Below, piece by piece: positions 53,845 through 63,734 of a stretch of 64,000 bases of DNA. The translations under genes and the position numbers were made by a program. This DNA is from Maratus speciosus (lineage: Eukaryota; Arthropoda; Arachnida; Araneae; Salticidae). The stretch covers positions 211,805,748 through 211,869,747 of the forward strand of contig OZ010794.1 in the NCBI GenBank assembly GCA_963932465.1. Direction: 5' to 3'. Within the stretch, counting starts at the first letter, position 1, and every line of letters begins with the position of its first letter. The notes beneath the pieces were generated by a model. The model made no database searches and was not told where the DNA came from. It saw nothing but the letters and a program-made list of their open reading frames with translations.

Positions 53845-56760
53845 CCTGTTTTCATATTTTAATTCGTAATGGGGGGTGCCAGCTTCACACGTGGTCAACA
53901 AAGATTTTTTTGATTTACGGCGTTATAAAAGGTGGGCAAAATTAATTAATGGGTGGGCAAAACTGGGCAAAACCTGGGCAAAATAATAGTACAATTATTT
54001 TTGTAAATTTCCTAATGATGGGTAGTAGTTTAAAAATTGGTCAAAAAATAAAATTTGATTTACAGCGTTAGAAAAGGTGGGCAAAATTAATTAATCGATG
54101 GGCAAAACTGGGCAAAACTTTAGTGTGGTTTTCATATTTTAATTCGTAATGCGGGGTGCCAGCTTCACACGTGGTCAACGAAGATTTTCTTGATTTACGG
54201 CTTTATAAAAGGTGGGCAAAACTGGGCAAAACTCGGGCAAAACTTTTGTGTGGATTTCATATTTTAATTCGTAATGGGGGGTGCCAGCTTCACACGTGGT
54301 CAACATAGATTTTTTTGATTTACGGCGTTATAAAAGGTGGGCAAAATTAATTAATGGGTGGGCAAAACTGGGCAAAACTTGGGCAAAACTTTAGTGTGGT
54401 TTTCATATTTCAATTCGTAATGGGGGGTGCCAGCTTCACACGTGGTCAACAAAGATTTTTTTGATTTACGGCGTTATAAAAGGTGGGCAAAATTAATTAA
54501 TGAGTGGGCAAAACTGGGCAAAACTTGGGCAAAACTTTAGTGTGGTTTTCATATTTCAATTCGTAATGGGGGGTGCCAGCTTCACACGTGGTCAACAAAG
54601 ATTTTTTTGATTTACGGCGTTATAAAAGGTGAGCAAAATTAATTAATGGGTGGGCGAAACTGGGCAAAACCTGGGCAAAATAATAGTACAATTTTTTTTG
54701 TAAATTTCCTAATGAGGGGTGCTAGTTTAAAAATGGGTCAAAAAATAAAATTTGATTTACAGCGTTAGAAAAGGTGGGCAAAATTAATTAATGGATGGGA
54801 AAAACTGGGCAAAACTTGGGCAAAACTTTACAATGGTTTTCATATTTTAATTCGTAATGGGGGGTGCCAGCTTCACACGTGGTCAACGAAGATTTTCTTG
54901 ATTTACGGCTTTATAAAAGGTGGGCAAAACTGGGCAAAACTCGGGCAAAACTTTTGTGTGGATTTCATATTTTAATTCGTAATGGGGGGTGCCAGCTTCA
55001 CACGTGGTCAACATAGATTTTTTTGATTTACGGCGTTATAAAAGGTGGGCAAAATTAATTAATGGGTGGGCAAAACTGGGCAAAACTTGGGCAAAACTTT
55101 AGTGTGGTTTTCATATTTCAATTCGTAATGGGGGGTGCCAGCTTCACACGTGGTCAACAAAGATTTTTTTGATTTACGGCGTTATAAAAGGTGGGCAAAA
55201 TTAATTAATGAGTGGGCAAAACTGGGCAAAACTTGGGCAAAACTTTAGTGTGGTTTTCATATTTCAATTCGTAATGGGGGGTGCCAGCTTCACACGTGGT
55301 CAACAAAGATTTTTTTGATTTACGGCGTTATAAAAGGTGAGCAAAATTAATTAATGGGTGGGCGAAACTGGGCAAAACCTGGGCAAAATAATAGTACAAT
55401 TTTTTTTGTAAATTTCCTAATGAGGGGTGCTAGTTTAAAAATGGGTCAAAAAATAAAATTTGATTTACAGCGTTAGAAAAGGTGGGCAAAATTAATTAAT
55501 GGATGGGCAAAACTGGGCAAAACTTGGGCAAAACTTTACAATGGTTTTCATATTTTAATTCGTAATGGGGGGTGCCAGCTTCACACGTGGTCAACGAAGA
55601 TTTTCTTGATTTACGGCTTTATAAAAGGTGGGCAAAATTAATAAATGGGTGGGCAAAACTGGGCAAAACTCGGGCAAAACTTTTGTGTGGATTTCATATT
55701 TTAATTCGTAATGGGGGGTGCCAGCTTCACACGTGGTCAACAAAGATTTTTTTGATTTACGGCGTTATAAAAGGTGGGCAAAATTAATTAATGGGTGGGC
55801 AAAACTGGGCAAAACTTGGGCAAAACTTCAGTGTGGTTTTCATATTTTAATTCGTAATGGGGGGTGCCAGCTTCACACGTGGTCAACGAAGATTTTCTTG
55901 ATTTACGGCTTTATAAAAGGTGGGCAAAATTAATTAATGGGTGGGCAAAACTGGGCAAAACTCGGGCAAAACTTTTGTGTGGATTTCATATTTTAATTCG
56001 TAATGGGGGGTGCGAGCTTCACACGTGGTCAGCAAAGATTTTTTTGATTTACGGCGTTATAAAAGGTGGGCAAAATTAATTAATGGGTGGGCAAAACTGG
56101 GCAAAACCTGGGCAAAATAATAGTAGAATTTTTTTTGTAAATTTCCTAATGAGGGGTGCTAGTTTAAAAAATGGGTCAAAAAATAAAATTTGATTTATGG
56201 CGTTATAAAAGGTGGGCAAAATTAATTAATGGGTGGGCAAAACTGGGCAAAACTTGGGCAAAACTTTAGTGTGGTTTTCATATTTCAATTCGTAATGGGG
56301 GGTGCCAGCTTCACACGTGGTCAACAAAGATTTTTTTGATTTACGGCGTTATAAAAGGTGGGCTAAATTAATTAATGGGTGGGCAAAACTGGGCAAAACT
56401 CCGGCAAAACTTTTGTGTGGATTTCATATTTTAATTCGTAATGGGGGGTGCCAGCTTCACACGTGGTCAACAAAGATTTTTTTGATTTACGGCGTTATAA
56501 AAGGTGGGCAAAATTAATTAATGGGTGGGCAAAACTGGGCAAAACTTGGGCAAAATAATTGTACAATTGTTTTGTTAAATTTCAAATTGAGGGGTGCTAG
56601 CTTTTTCAAAGTGGGTCAAAAAATAAAGTTTGATTTACAGCGTTACGAAGGGTGGGCAAAATTAATTAATGGGTGGGCAAAACTGGGCAAAACTTGGGCA
56701 AAACTCCTGTGTAGTTTTCATGTTTAAATTCACAATGAGGGGTGCCAACTTCACACAGGT
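53845..56760 (+). repeat. Right arm: inverted ~146-bp tandem array
   Basis: Same unit as the left arm, in the opposite orientation (TTTTCATATTTTAATTCGTA, GGGGGGTGCCAGCTTCACAC, TGGGCAAAA). Several ~71-aa plus-strand frames are array artefacts. A 708-bp internal duplication is visible: TGGATTTCAT at 54251 and 54959. Confidence 0.95.
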
Positions 56761-56769
56761 CTGCCACAT
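56761..56769. repeat. 9-bp target-site duplication, right (CTGCCACAT)
   Basis: Identical to 40342-40350. Confidence 0.92.
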
Positions 56770-57063
56770 CCATTCAAATTAATTTTACGCTAACATTTTG
56801 TACTTGATTTTATTTTTATATTCTACTCGCACCACTATATTTTTAAAATAAATTTTGTAGTATGCACATGTTGTCACAGTTCAGGTAAAAGTGCTTCCTA
56901 GAAAATATGTGGTGCTAACCGAACAAAAATGCGTATAACATATGTTGATCCGGAAGTGACATAGAACCCGTACGCGTTGAAACATTCCCCCATTTATTAT
57001 ATGAAAGTAAATTTTATACAATTTTTGTGGTACAAAAAAGCGTAAGATGTTGACAGCTATGAT
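56770..57063. other. Right flank of the giant element
   Basis: AT-rich, nothing recognised. Confidence 0.35.
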
Positions 57064-57181
57064 TTAACCCTTTGAGGGGCAAAGTACTTCTGTTGAAAAA
57101 ATGTTAAAATGATTGACTGACACCGGGATTTATGAACAAATTTATATGAAAGTATGTAAAAGCTTTTTTTCCCGCATTCAT
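57064..57181. mobile_element. Truncated TTAA MITE
   Basis: Starts TTAACCCTTTGAGGGGCAAA and follows the left half of 17207-17426 (GACACCGGGATTTATG, AAAGTATGTAAAAGC). It stops at the next TTAA element. Confidence 0.65.
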
Positions 57182-57554
57182 TAACCTCCTAGTGCATGAT
57201 TTTTTTATTTTTCCCTTTAAAAAAATATATTTGGTTCCTTAACACTAGAAAAACCGAGAATTTTATTCAAATTTTAGAAAAATATTTCGTACCAGAATTT
57301 TTATTTTAAATTAAAACTTATCCATTTAACTGGTTTTTTTTCTTTGTATCTTTTAAACTAGTTTTATAAAAAAAAACAATTTTGGTTCGAACCAAGATAT
57401 ATTCATTTGGTAGCAGTCAAAATGACTGCTCGCGGTATTTCTACTGTTAATGGGCATTCATTAAAGGAAAAATACTGAAAAAATTATCACTATTATATTT
57501 TTCAGTATTTTGAATTTTTTAAAATGGTTGCCAAATGGCAAGACCATGCATTAA
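57181..57554. mobile_element. TTAA element (TAGTGCATG) hosting another MITE
   Basis: Left end TTAACCTCCTAGTGCATGA and right end GGCAAGACCATGCATTAA, with TTGCCAAATGGCAA just inside. Related half-copies lie near 61105 (GTTGCCAAATGGCAAC) and 62325 (GCAACAGCATGCACTAGAGG). The TIR is imperfect. Confidence 0.55.
57239..57450. mobile_element. TTAA MITE, CACTAGAAAAACC subfamily, nested
   Basis: Starts TTAACACTAGAAAAACCGAG and ends CGCGGTATTTCTACTGTTAA. Sister of 30673-30881, inserted in 57181-57554. Confidence 0.85.
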
Positions 57555-57900
57555 CAGTATTCTAAGCATATTCTACGATATTTCTCTGGTATTTTTTCTA
57601 TTAATTCTAGGGTGGCATTTTACAGCACGGGATTCTATCCTTTCTTATTTTTCCAAGGCACGAAATTACTTTTGATTTTTAAAGTGTCATTAGGTTCACT
57701 GATGTTTAATAGTTAACAAAATACCGTTCATGATTTACAGGTTCAGTAACTGGATGAGTTAGTCTAGCATTGACTCAATCACTAACCTCCAAGTTATGTG
57801 CACTTGGCAGACTGGTTGTATTTTTTTCGCAATAAATGACAAAGTTGTACGCAAATCTTGATACTCCTGCGAAAAATAACAATTTAAAATCATAATTACG
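57555..57900. other. Spacer, nothing bounded
   Basis: No gene or repeat boundary was resolved. Confidence 0.35.
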
Positions 57901-59185
57901 CTAGTTTTTTGGGGGTGGGTGGGGGGAGATATATTGCTTCATATGGCCTTTGTCGCACTTATTTGCTCGGAGACTACTGACCAGGCCCCTACCTACCGGT
58001 GTTAACCCAGCTGAAGGGGTTTGTAATTGCCTGGAAAACAGGGCGATGCATTGTGAGTACATACGCCAGATCGCCGCAGGCGGCGGACCACTCCGCGGCG
58101 AACATACCAACAAGCACCCGGGCCGACTATATTAAGCCAAGTTGATGAGTCTAGGTTGTTTATTGCACTTTGCAAAACTATGATTGTTGCCGCGCACCAC
58201 GTACTTGCCATGCCAGTTGCAAAAGGGCTGGGTTATTTTTGATGCCTAAAAGGTGGTAAAATTCTTAGCTGTAGAAGGGGGCAATTTTGAGGGAAATTAA
58301 AAATCGGAATGGCCGAAAAGCTAAGATTTACCGCTGAAGGGTTAATTTTGGGCCGAAATGCAAGGCAGACGAATCGCTGCAGAGGGAGACGGTAATAAAC
58401 CTGACATCAATGCCTCGATCGTCATCCTATCTGCAGTGCCTACTGCTCGTTTGTGTTTACTTTGTTTTGCCGGTTACTAAACGTTATATATCCTGTTGAT
58501 TGGCACCTGCACATTGCTACTCAAGTTGATCTCGTAATTTAGAACCTTGATCAGATGACGAGACCTTCACCTGGCAAGGCACCTCCAGAGGTAATTCACA
58601 GGTAACGTGGAGGACTTCGCACTCACGACGGATTTTACATGAACCAGGCGCCCCATTAGCGTACATGACGGAAATTTAGCCGGCAGTTAGCTTTGGTCCT
58701 GTGACCAACGGCTACGAGTATATTGTTCTACCAGCTTGGCCACCGCTGCCCGATCTAATTGGGATTGCTTGGAATTTATGAAGCATAAATTGTTGATGCA
58801 TACTTGTCAAATGAAAATGATAATTTTTTTGTATGGGGGGTGGGTAGAGAAAACAAAGAGTGGGGCTCCGTAGATAGACAAATTGCACCATGTGTTATTT
58901 TTTTTTTTTGGGGGGGGGGTGGCGAATTGTTAGGCAAACTTAACGTTGCAAGGGACATAAGACTACGCCTTACTACCATACCCCATCGGGGAAAATCTGG
59001 CTCCGTGGGCTGTCCCATTGGAGCGGGTCCGGTAGCTCCTGTGGACAGAGTCCTATTGCACCTAATAAAGAGGCAAACTCTCAAAAAAAAGAAAAAAAAG
59101 GGGGGGAACTCCCCCGAGTGGTCAGCCTGGCCGGCCACCCGAGGGGTCCTGGGGGGAAGCTGGAAGAGAATGGTTTTTAGACATG
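57901..59185 (+). repeat. GC-richer segment, possible retroposon 3' region with A-rich tail
   Basis: This block stands out from its AT-rich surroundings. At 59062-59099 CCTAATAAAGAGGCAAAC is followed by an A-rich run (AAAAAAAAGAAAAAAAA), as at the 3' end of a LINE or processed transcript. Overlapping frames on both strands (up to 145 aa) are low-complexity or unrecognised; no reverse transcriptase motif was found. G runs at 58909-58919 and 59100-59106 may be error-prone. Confidence 0.4.
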
Positions 59186-59700
59186 ACATATTTATTAATA
59201 CAATTACTACATTAAATAAACTAAACTGTTATACTTATTAATCTTACTATTTAATAATCAACTTACTTAATCTTAATACTTAAAAATCAATTAGAAACAT
59301 TAATACTATATCGTCATTCTAACTACTCTTACCAACTTAACTTAGTATTTATCATGAGACTTAATATTTGACCTTGATACTTTTATTATGCGTTGGCTTT
59401 TTTGCTTTAAACTGCTAGTTGATTTTACCCATTGAGGAGAACTACGCTTAACTGTGATGTGCATCGTGGAAGCCAGAAAAAAAGACTCATATGAGTAGTG
59501 CGTCTTGAATTTAAGATATGATGGGGCCGCGATGCAGAGAAGCTGGAGAAACTAAATGCTAAAATTACAACTTTTAACTATTAACTCAAGACTTATAACT
59601 AAGCTATAACTTATCACCCTTTTAGCTGTTAATGTTCTCCCCATTATCTAGCCTAGTCCCTATTATGATTTAACTTAGTAACTATTATTTATTAACTGAT
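59186..59700. other. AT-rich stretch with repeated TTAACTTA-like words
   Basis: No gene or RNA is recognised. Confidence 0.35.
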
Positions 59701-59783
59701 ATTAATTAACTTATACTTAGCCTCTTGTGGTCTTCTGTCTTCTTCTTCCGCTCTTCCGCTCTTCAGGGCTGGTTGGCTTCTTG

Positions 59784-59806
59784 TATATATATATATATAT
59801 ATATAT
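59784..59806 (+). repeat. (TA)n microsatellite
   Basis: A TA tract lies within a 91-aa minus-strand frame (59692-59967), whose Ile-Tyr run it encodes. That frame is otherwise unrecognised. Confidence 0.8.
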
Positions 59807-60099
59807 TTTGTTTCAGAACACTTATACATGGACGGACAATGTGGTGACGGAGGCTTTTTGATGCTTTTTGATTTGCCATTGTGCAAAGCTTGCTCGGCCG
59901 GGGGTGAAGTGCAATTCTTCTGTTGCGGGCCATGGCCAGCTGATACTGTGCGGCTACCGCTCACCACATATGGAAATTAAACAAAACCTGCTTTTATTAT
60001 TTTTTTGTGGCGATAGGATGCCCTAGGCCTTTTTTAATATTAAACACATAATACATTAAACACAAATTGCACCGCGGGTAACATTTAACATTTATTAGT

Positions 60100-60860
60100 T
60101 ACGTTCTTATTCCTTGTGTGTTACTGACTGAGTGTTGTGATGTTGTCGCAATTTATTTGGAGCCATCTCATAACTGATCTTGCTTTTTGTTGTACGTGTT
60201 TGTTGTTACCTACCTGTTTGTGCATAAACACAACGAGATTCTTCCATGGATATGGATAAGAATTTCCATTCAGGGTACCGACTATTGGTCTCAAATTAAA
60301 TAACTTATCTTTCCCATTAGACAATGTATAATCGTTGGGAAAATTGTCGTATACTTTCAAATGTATTCAAGATCATAGTGGGACTACCTGGTGGTACGCC
60401 AATGATAGGGTTACCAAACAATCTTATGATTTAAAGTTTTCCAAACTACTCAGGATACAAATTCTTAGATACTTTTTATGTCTGTTGAGTATATCTTGAG
60501 TGGTCTTTTGAAGATATTTTAGAACACTATACAGGCTTGTTTGTTCAGATATATCGCTCGAAAAGTACTAGGGGGAAAAATACAAAAAATATTTATGGTG
60601 TTTTTAATGATAAACCACTTTCAGGCAGAGAAACATCTCCAATAATCTTTATCCAAGAAAGATCAGGCTGAAGAGTTTGAAGCTTTCACTTTTTCCTGTT
60701 TCCGTTTACGTTTACCTGACTGCTTTTGGTTTGATGTAGATGGAATATTCCCTATCACCATCAACATTCTAGTCAATTTCATTAGCTGATTTATCTGTTT
60801 CTAAATGACAATCAGTCTCATAATAAATGTCTGAACGATTTTTGAATAGAAGGTTTGGAT
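60100..60860 (-). pseudogene. Decayed piggyBac-like transposase fragment
   Basis: Minus-strand reading gives a 79-aa frame (60121-60360) with a KDKLFNLRPIVGTLN motif. It resembles the conserved piggyBac segment DKL(Y/F)K(I/V)RP...LN that precedes the first catalytic Asp, followed by a degenerate YPWKNLVV region. Just upstream, in a different frame, is an IIGVPPGSPTMILNTFESIR-like stretch (60340-60405) at the expected position. Further upstream are a basic KRKRKQEK stretch (60685-60710) and an acidic DPNLLFKNRSDIYYETD stretch (about 60800-60850), as in piggyBac N-termini. Stops and frameshifts separate the pieces. The catalytic aspartates are not visible. Assignment is from memory of the family pattern and needs a profile search. 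Confidence 0.5.
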
Positions 60861-61371
60861 CAAAATGTGGATCATCATAGCTGTCATTCTAAGAAATGTT
60901 ATGATCACATGACAATGCAATCCATATTTCTTCTGTTAATATTTTTTTTTAGTGTCTTTGCTTTAAAATATATTTTGAACATGATGAGGCTTCATCAGAA
61001 CAAATTTTTGATAAGAAAATTGAGAAAAAGAAAGATGAAACAATAAATAAACTCATTGAACAGAATACTAAGAATGTAAATAAAAGCGGAACTCAATTCA
61101 TAGTGTTGCCAAATGGCAACAAACGCATATTCGCATGCATACAATATTTGTTGCAAAAAACCTTACTCAAAATTATTTAAAATAACTTTTAAAAGCATGT
61201 TTTTTTGAGAAATATTTTTTTCAAGTTAAATTTTTCATTTTAAATATTTTTTATTTGTGTTTGAAATCCATCTATGGCTAGGAAAATGGAAGGCTTCAAA
61301 AGTTGCCTTTTATTTGTAACTGATAAACAACTATTATCACCTATGGTATTTCTAATGAACTAAACCTAATA
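60861..61371. other. AT-rich spacer with a GTTGCCAAATGGCAAC palindrome
   Basis: The palindrome near 61104 belongs to the TAGTGCATG repeat family; nothing else is bounded. Confidence 0.4.
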
Positions 61372-62235
61372 AGTAAAGCTACTGTAGTCCATGGCGGCGA
61401 ATTTCGATTTTTATAGCTCATTCGATTCGTCTCATCGAGCTTAGTAATTTTATACCTCGCATATCGGCTATTGAGTTTTTATAATGACAGAAGGCCGGGT
61501 CAAAGTTCAAAATTTCGTTCATTGGAAAGCAGATTCCTTCAAAGAAATAACTGCGATTGAAGTTTACTAATTGTTTTTACAGTGCCATTCATTGCCAATA
61601 ACTACTATAACGTTATATTATTGCTGTTATTATAAGAAAATAATGACGAAAACTACGTCGCCTCTACAGATGTTTTAACTGTTTTAACTCGTTGCACTCG
61701 TATGTCCAATTTGACTGCACATAATCTTTCTTTGTAAAATTTGTTTTTAGCACCAGTAATAAAGGAAAATAAAATTTACCTTATTTAATTAGAACATTTT
61801 TGAAATTGTGTACTCGAAGGAAACTTCTTTATAAAATTTGTGTAAGAGATGCCCGAAACGAGACGGTTAAAATTCAAGAAAGAAATCAGAGCGGTTTTGA
61901 ATGCGTCGTTGAGTCAGCTGAAGAAGTCTTTGCTCATTGTTCGGACTATGATACATATTTTTATTTTCCTCGCTTCTTCGGAATAAACAATGTATCAAAA
62001 ACTGACTATCATCAATGCATGCCAATGTAAGAACCATAAATAAATTTAAATCTCACTTATTCCTTTGACGGCCGCTGGTTTTCAATGAACAAAATTTTAA
62101 ACTTTGACCCGGCCCGCTGTCATTATTAAAACTCAATAGCCGATATGCTAGGTAGCAAATTACTTATCACAATGAGACGAATCGAATGAGCTATAAAAAT
62201 CAAAATTCGCCACCACGGACTATAGTAGCTTTACT
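61372..62235. mobile_element. Inverted-repeat element, 864 bp, 157-bp arms
   Basis: Starts AGTAAAGCTACTGTAGTCC and ends GGACTATAGTAGCTTTACT. The arms (61372-61528 and 62079-62235) are complementary with modest divergence (GCTCATTCGATTCGTCTCAT, CATATCGGCTATTGAGTTTT, GGCCGGGTCAAAGTT). A 76-aa frame in the loop (61800-62030, TTG-initiated) is unrecognised. No target duplication is certain. The loop also holds what looks like half a TTAA MITE from 61684. Confidence 0.8.
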
Positions 62236-62360
62236 TGTAAGTATAGGGTCAAAATGAATACGTAAAGCATAAAGTTATCAAGAGGCAGCATCAAATAAAC
62301 TATAAGGAGGGGAAATTTAATGTGTTGCTAATTGGCAACAGCATGCACTAGAGGTTTTAT

Positions 62361-62460
62361 ACAAAGCAAAATTTAATTCATGAATTCTGGTGCTAATGTG
62401 GCATTTGGGAATTAAAACTAAGTGGTATATATAATATAACGGTGCCTTTCAAGGTGTTAA
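62361..62460. mobile_element. Half of a TTAA MITE (29777 subfamily)
   Basis: Reverse orientation: ends GGTGCCTTTCAAGGTGTTAA and carries ACTTAGTTTTAATTCCCAAA in complement plus GGTGCTAATGTGGCATTTGG. The other half is missing. Confidence 0.65.
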
Positions 62461-62872
62461 TTCATGTGTTTCACAAAATTGTACAGGAACTTCACGCAAG
62501 TTAGAAGTGTCTTAAGTTTATTGGCTCTCCTGAAAAATCGTACATTTCAGGTAAAACTCCCATTATCTCATAAAGTAATCGAGCGATTTTGATAATTTTT
62601 TTAGGTTGTAGATTATAAATATATGATCATATGTTTGTTTTTTAATTCATTTCAGATTTTTTCTTTCTTAGTAATGGATAATTTCTAAAAAATTTCCATT
62701 GCTCTAAAATAAAAAGTTTTAGTCGCAGAAAAAAACCCTCTGCCACAAATCTTGAGCGCAATCCAGTGAATATGGATTCCAAATTTCATCAAAATCGGTC
62801 GCGTAATTTCCGAAGAAAAGTGTCTTAAAGTCTCGTCCCATAGGATTGCACCCTGTCCTGTCTTCCCTTAAG
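62461..62872. other. Spacer, nothing bounded
   Basis: No gene is supported; the 65-aa minus-strand frame is unrecognised. Confidence 0.35.
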
Positions 62873-63029
62873 ATTAAATACAGTGCCTGATTAACAACAG
62901 GGGAAACGTCCACCACTAAAAATAAATAGAAAATTTCACATTACTCAGGTCAGTATTTTTCCACGAATTCTGCACTTAAATAAGACCATAATTTCTAGTA
63001 AAATTTACCAGTGGATGTTTACCCCATTG

Positions 63030-63246
63030 CAGGAATGAGATTTCCGCCTTTTCGTTCAACAGTATGTTCTTGGAGGAAATGTTGTTCACTTAACCGGCTG
63101 CCCCGAGATAACTGGGGGGTAAAAGCACTGTTTCCTCATACCATTCGCCGGTGAAGTGGTTAAATCGCAAAAATGTTACAATTAAATGAAATATCGTTTT
63201 CGCGAACAAAATACTGGTGTGCAAAAATGCGGAAATCTCATCCCTG
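63030..63246. mobile_element. hAT-type MITE (GGGATGAGAT family), nested, perfect 8-bp target
   Basis: Starts CAGGAATGAGATTTCCGC and ends GCGGAAATCTCATCCCTG, flanked by CCCCATTG at 63022-63029 and 63247-63254. It is sister of 7309-7455 and 23523-23670. It is itself split by a 70-bp TTAA insert. Confidence 0.92.
63090..63163. mobile_element. Minimal TTAA insert, 70 bp, third layer
   Basis: TTAACCGGCTGCC...GGTGAAGTGGTTAA sits exactly where sister copies read GTTCTATTAAATCGC (23579-23593) without interruption. One TTAA plus 66 bp has been added. Ends TTAACCGGC and its partner TTAACCACTTCACCGGC are partly inverted. It may be an internally deleted ~210-bp MITE. Confidence 0.9.
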
Positions 63247-63269
63247 CCCCATTGTTAATCAGGCCCTGA

Positions 63270-63476
63270 TTTACCCGTTTGGGTCCATGGGTGCATATAT
63301 GCACCCTCAAAGAGAGCATACATAAGCTGTTTTAGACAACAGTTAAATAGAAAAGTAATATTTAGTTTCTTTAATTAGAGCATTTTCGTGTTATTTAAGT
63401 AAAGGTAACCCTTTTGAAAAAAGTGGTGCCAACCAAACAAAATTTGTGCACAAGCCGCCGGTACTGAAGGGGTTAA
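63270..63476. mobile_element. TTAA MITE with one decayed target copy
   Basis: Left end TTTACCCGTTTGGG (TTAA to TTTA) and right end CCGGTACTGAAGGGGTTAA. Length 207 bp. A GGTGCATATATGCACC palindrome lies near the left end. It directly abuts the right end of 62881-63268. Confidence 0.75.
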
Positions 63477-63734
63477 ATGAGACCTGAAACGTATTCAATC
63501 ACCTACAATTCTAACTTTTAATTCTTTGAGTTGAATGATTAATCATATTCTAATTTTCCTAATATCCAATCTTATAGTAACATTAGACATGCATGATTGG
63601 CACAATGAAGCTATATGGTTAAAGAGGACGAGACAGATAGTACAGTGTCTACCATTTGCAAGAATGGAGTTATGAATAAAGTGGAGGAGACGCATAGTGT
63701 ACTTACTGTCTACCAGTTGAGAATGAAGTAACTG
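63477..63734. other. Spacer
   Basis: Contains two similar blocks (ACAGTGTCTACCATTTGCAAGA at 63641 and TACTGTCTACCAGTTGAGAA at 63704). Nothing else is recognised. Confidence 0.35.

Larger units (their letters stand above)
40351..56760. mobile_element. Giant foldback element, 16,410 bp
   Basis: The termini are ACCTGTGTGAAGTTGGCACC and its reverse complement. The outer >400 bp of the two ends are inverted copies with only a few differences, beginning with one at the 39th base. Each arm then becomes an array of a ~146-bp unit, left 40351 to about 48740 and right about 53845-56760, in opposite orientations. The loop between is ~5.1 kb. Perfect 9-bp target duplicates flank it. Long inverted repeats made of tandem subrepeats with 9-bp targets are the definition of Drosophila Foldback elements; 9-bp targets are also usual for Mutator-like elements. 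Superfamily assignment is inference because no transposase is visible. Confidence 0.9.
62881..63268. mobile_element. hAT-type MITE (CCTGATTAACAAC), outer layer of a nest
   Basis: Starts CAGTGCCTGATTAACAACAG and ends TTGTTAATCAGGCCCTG. It is related to 7675-7837. It is split by the element at 63030-63246. The left flank is ATTAAATA (62873-62880). The right flank is cut by the TTAA MITE at 63270, but joining across that MITE gives a sequence close to ATTAAATG. Confidence 0.75.

Noticed and set aside
53718..56727. Plus-strand 68-75-aa frames in the right arm
   Set aside because: Mirror images of the left-arm array frames; array artefacts.
58776..59241. 137-aa and 145-aa frames on opposite strands
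   Set aside because: They contain Phe, Lys, Pro and Gly runs encoded by homopolymers and overlap fully on both strands. They are composition-driven and unrecognised.
59692..59967. 91-aa minus-strand frame
   Set aside because: It crosses a (TA)n microsatellite encoding Ile-Tyr repeats and has no recognised domain.
61800..62030. 76-aa frame in the loop of the 864-bp element
   Set aside because: Starts at TTG, shows no known domain, and lies in a short nonautonomous-looking element; kept only as a note.
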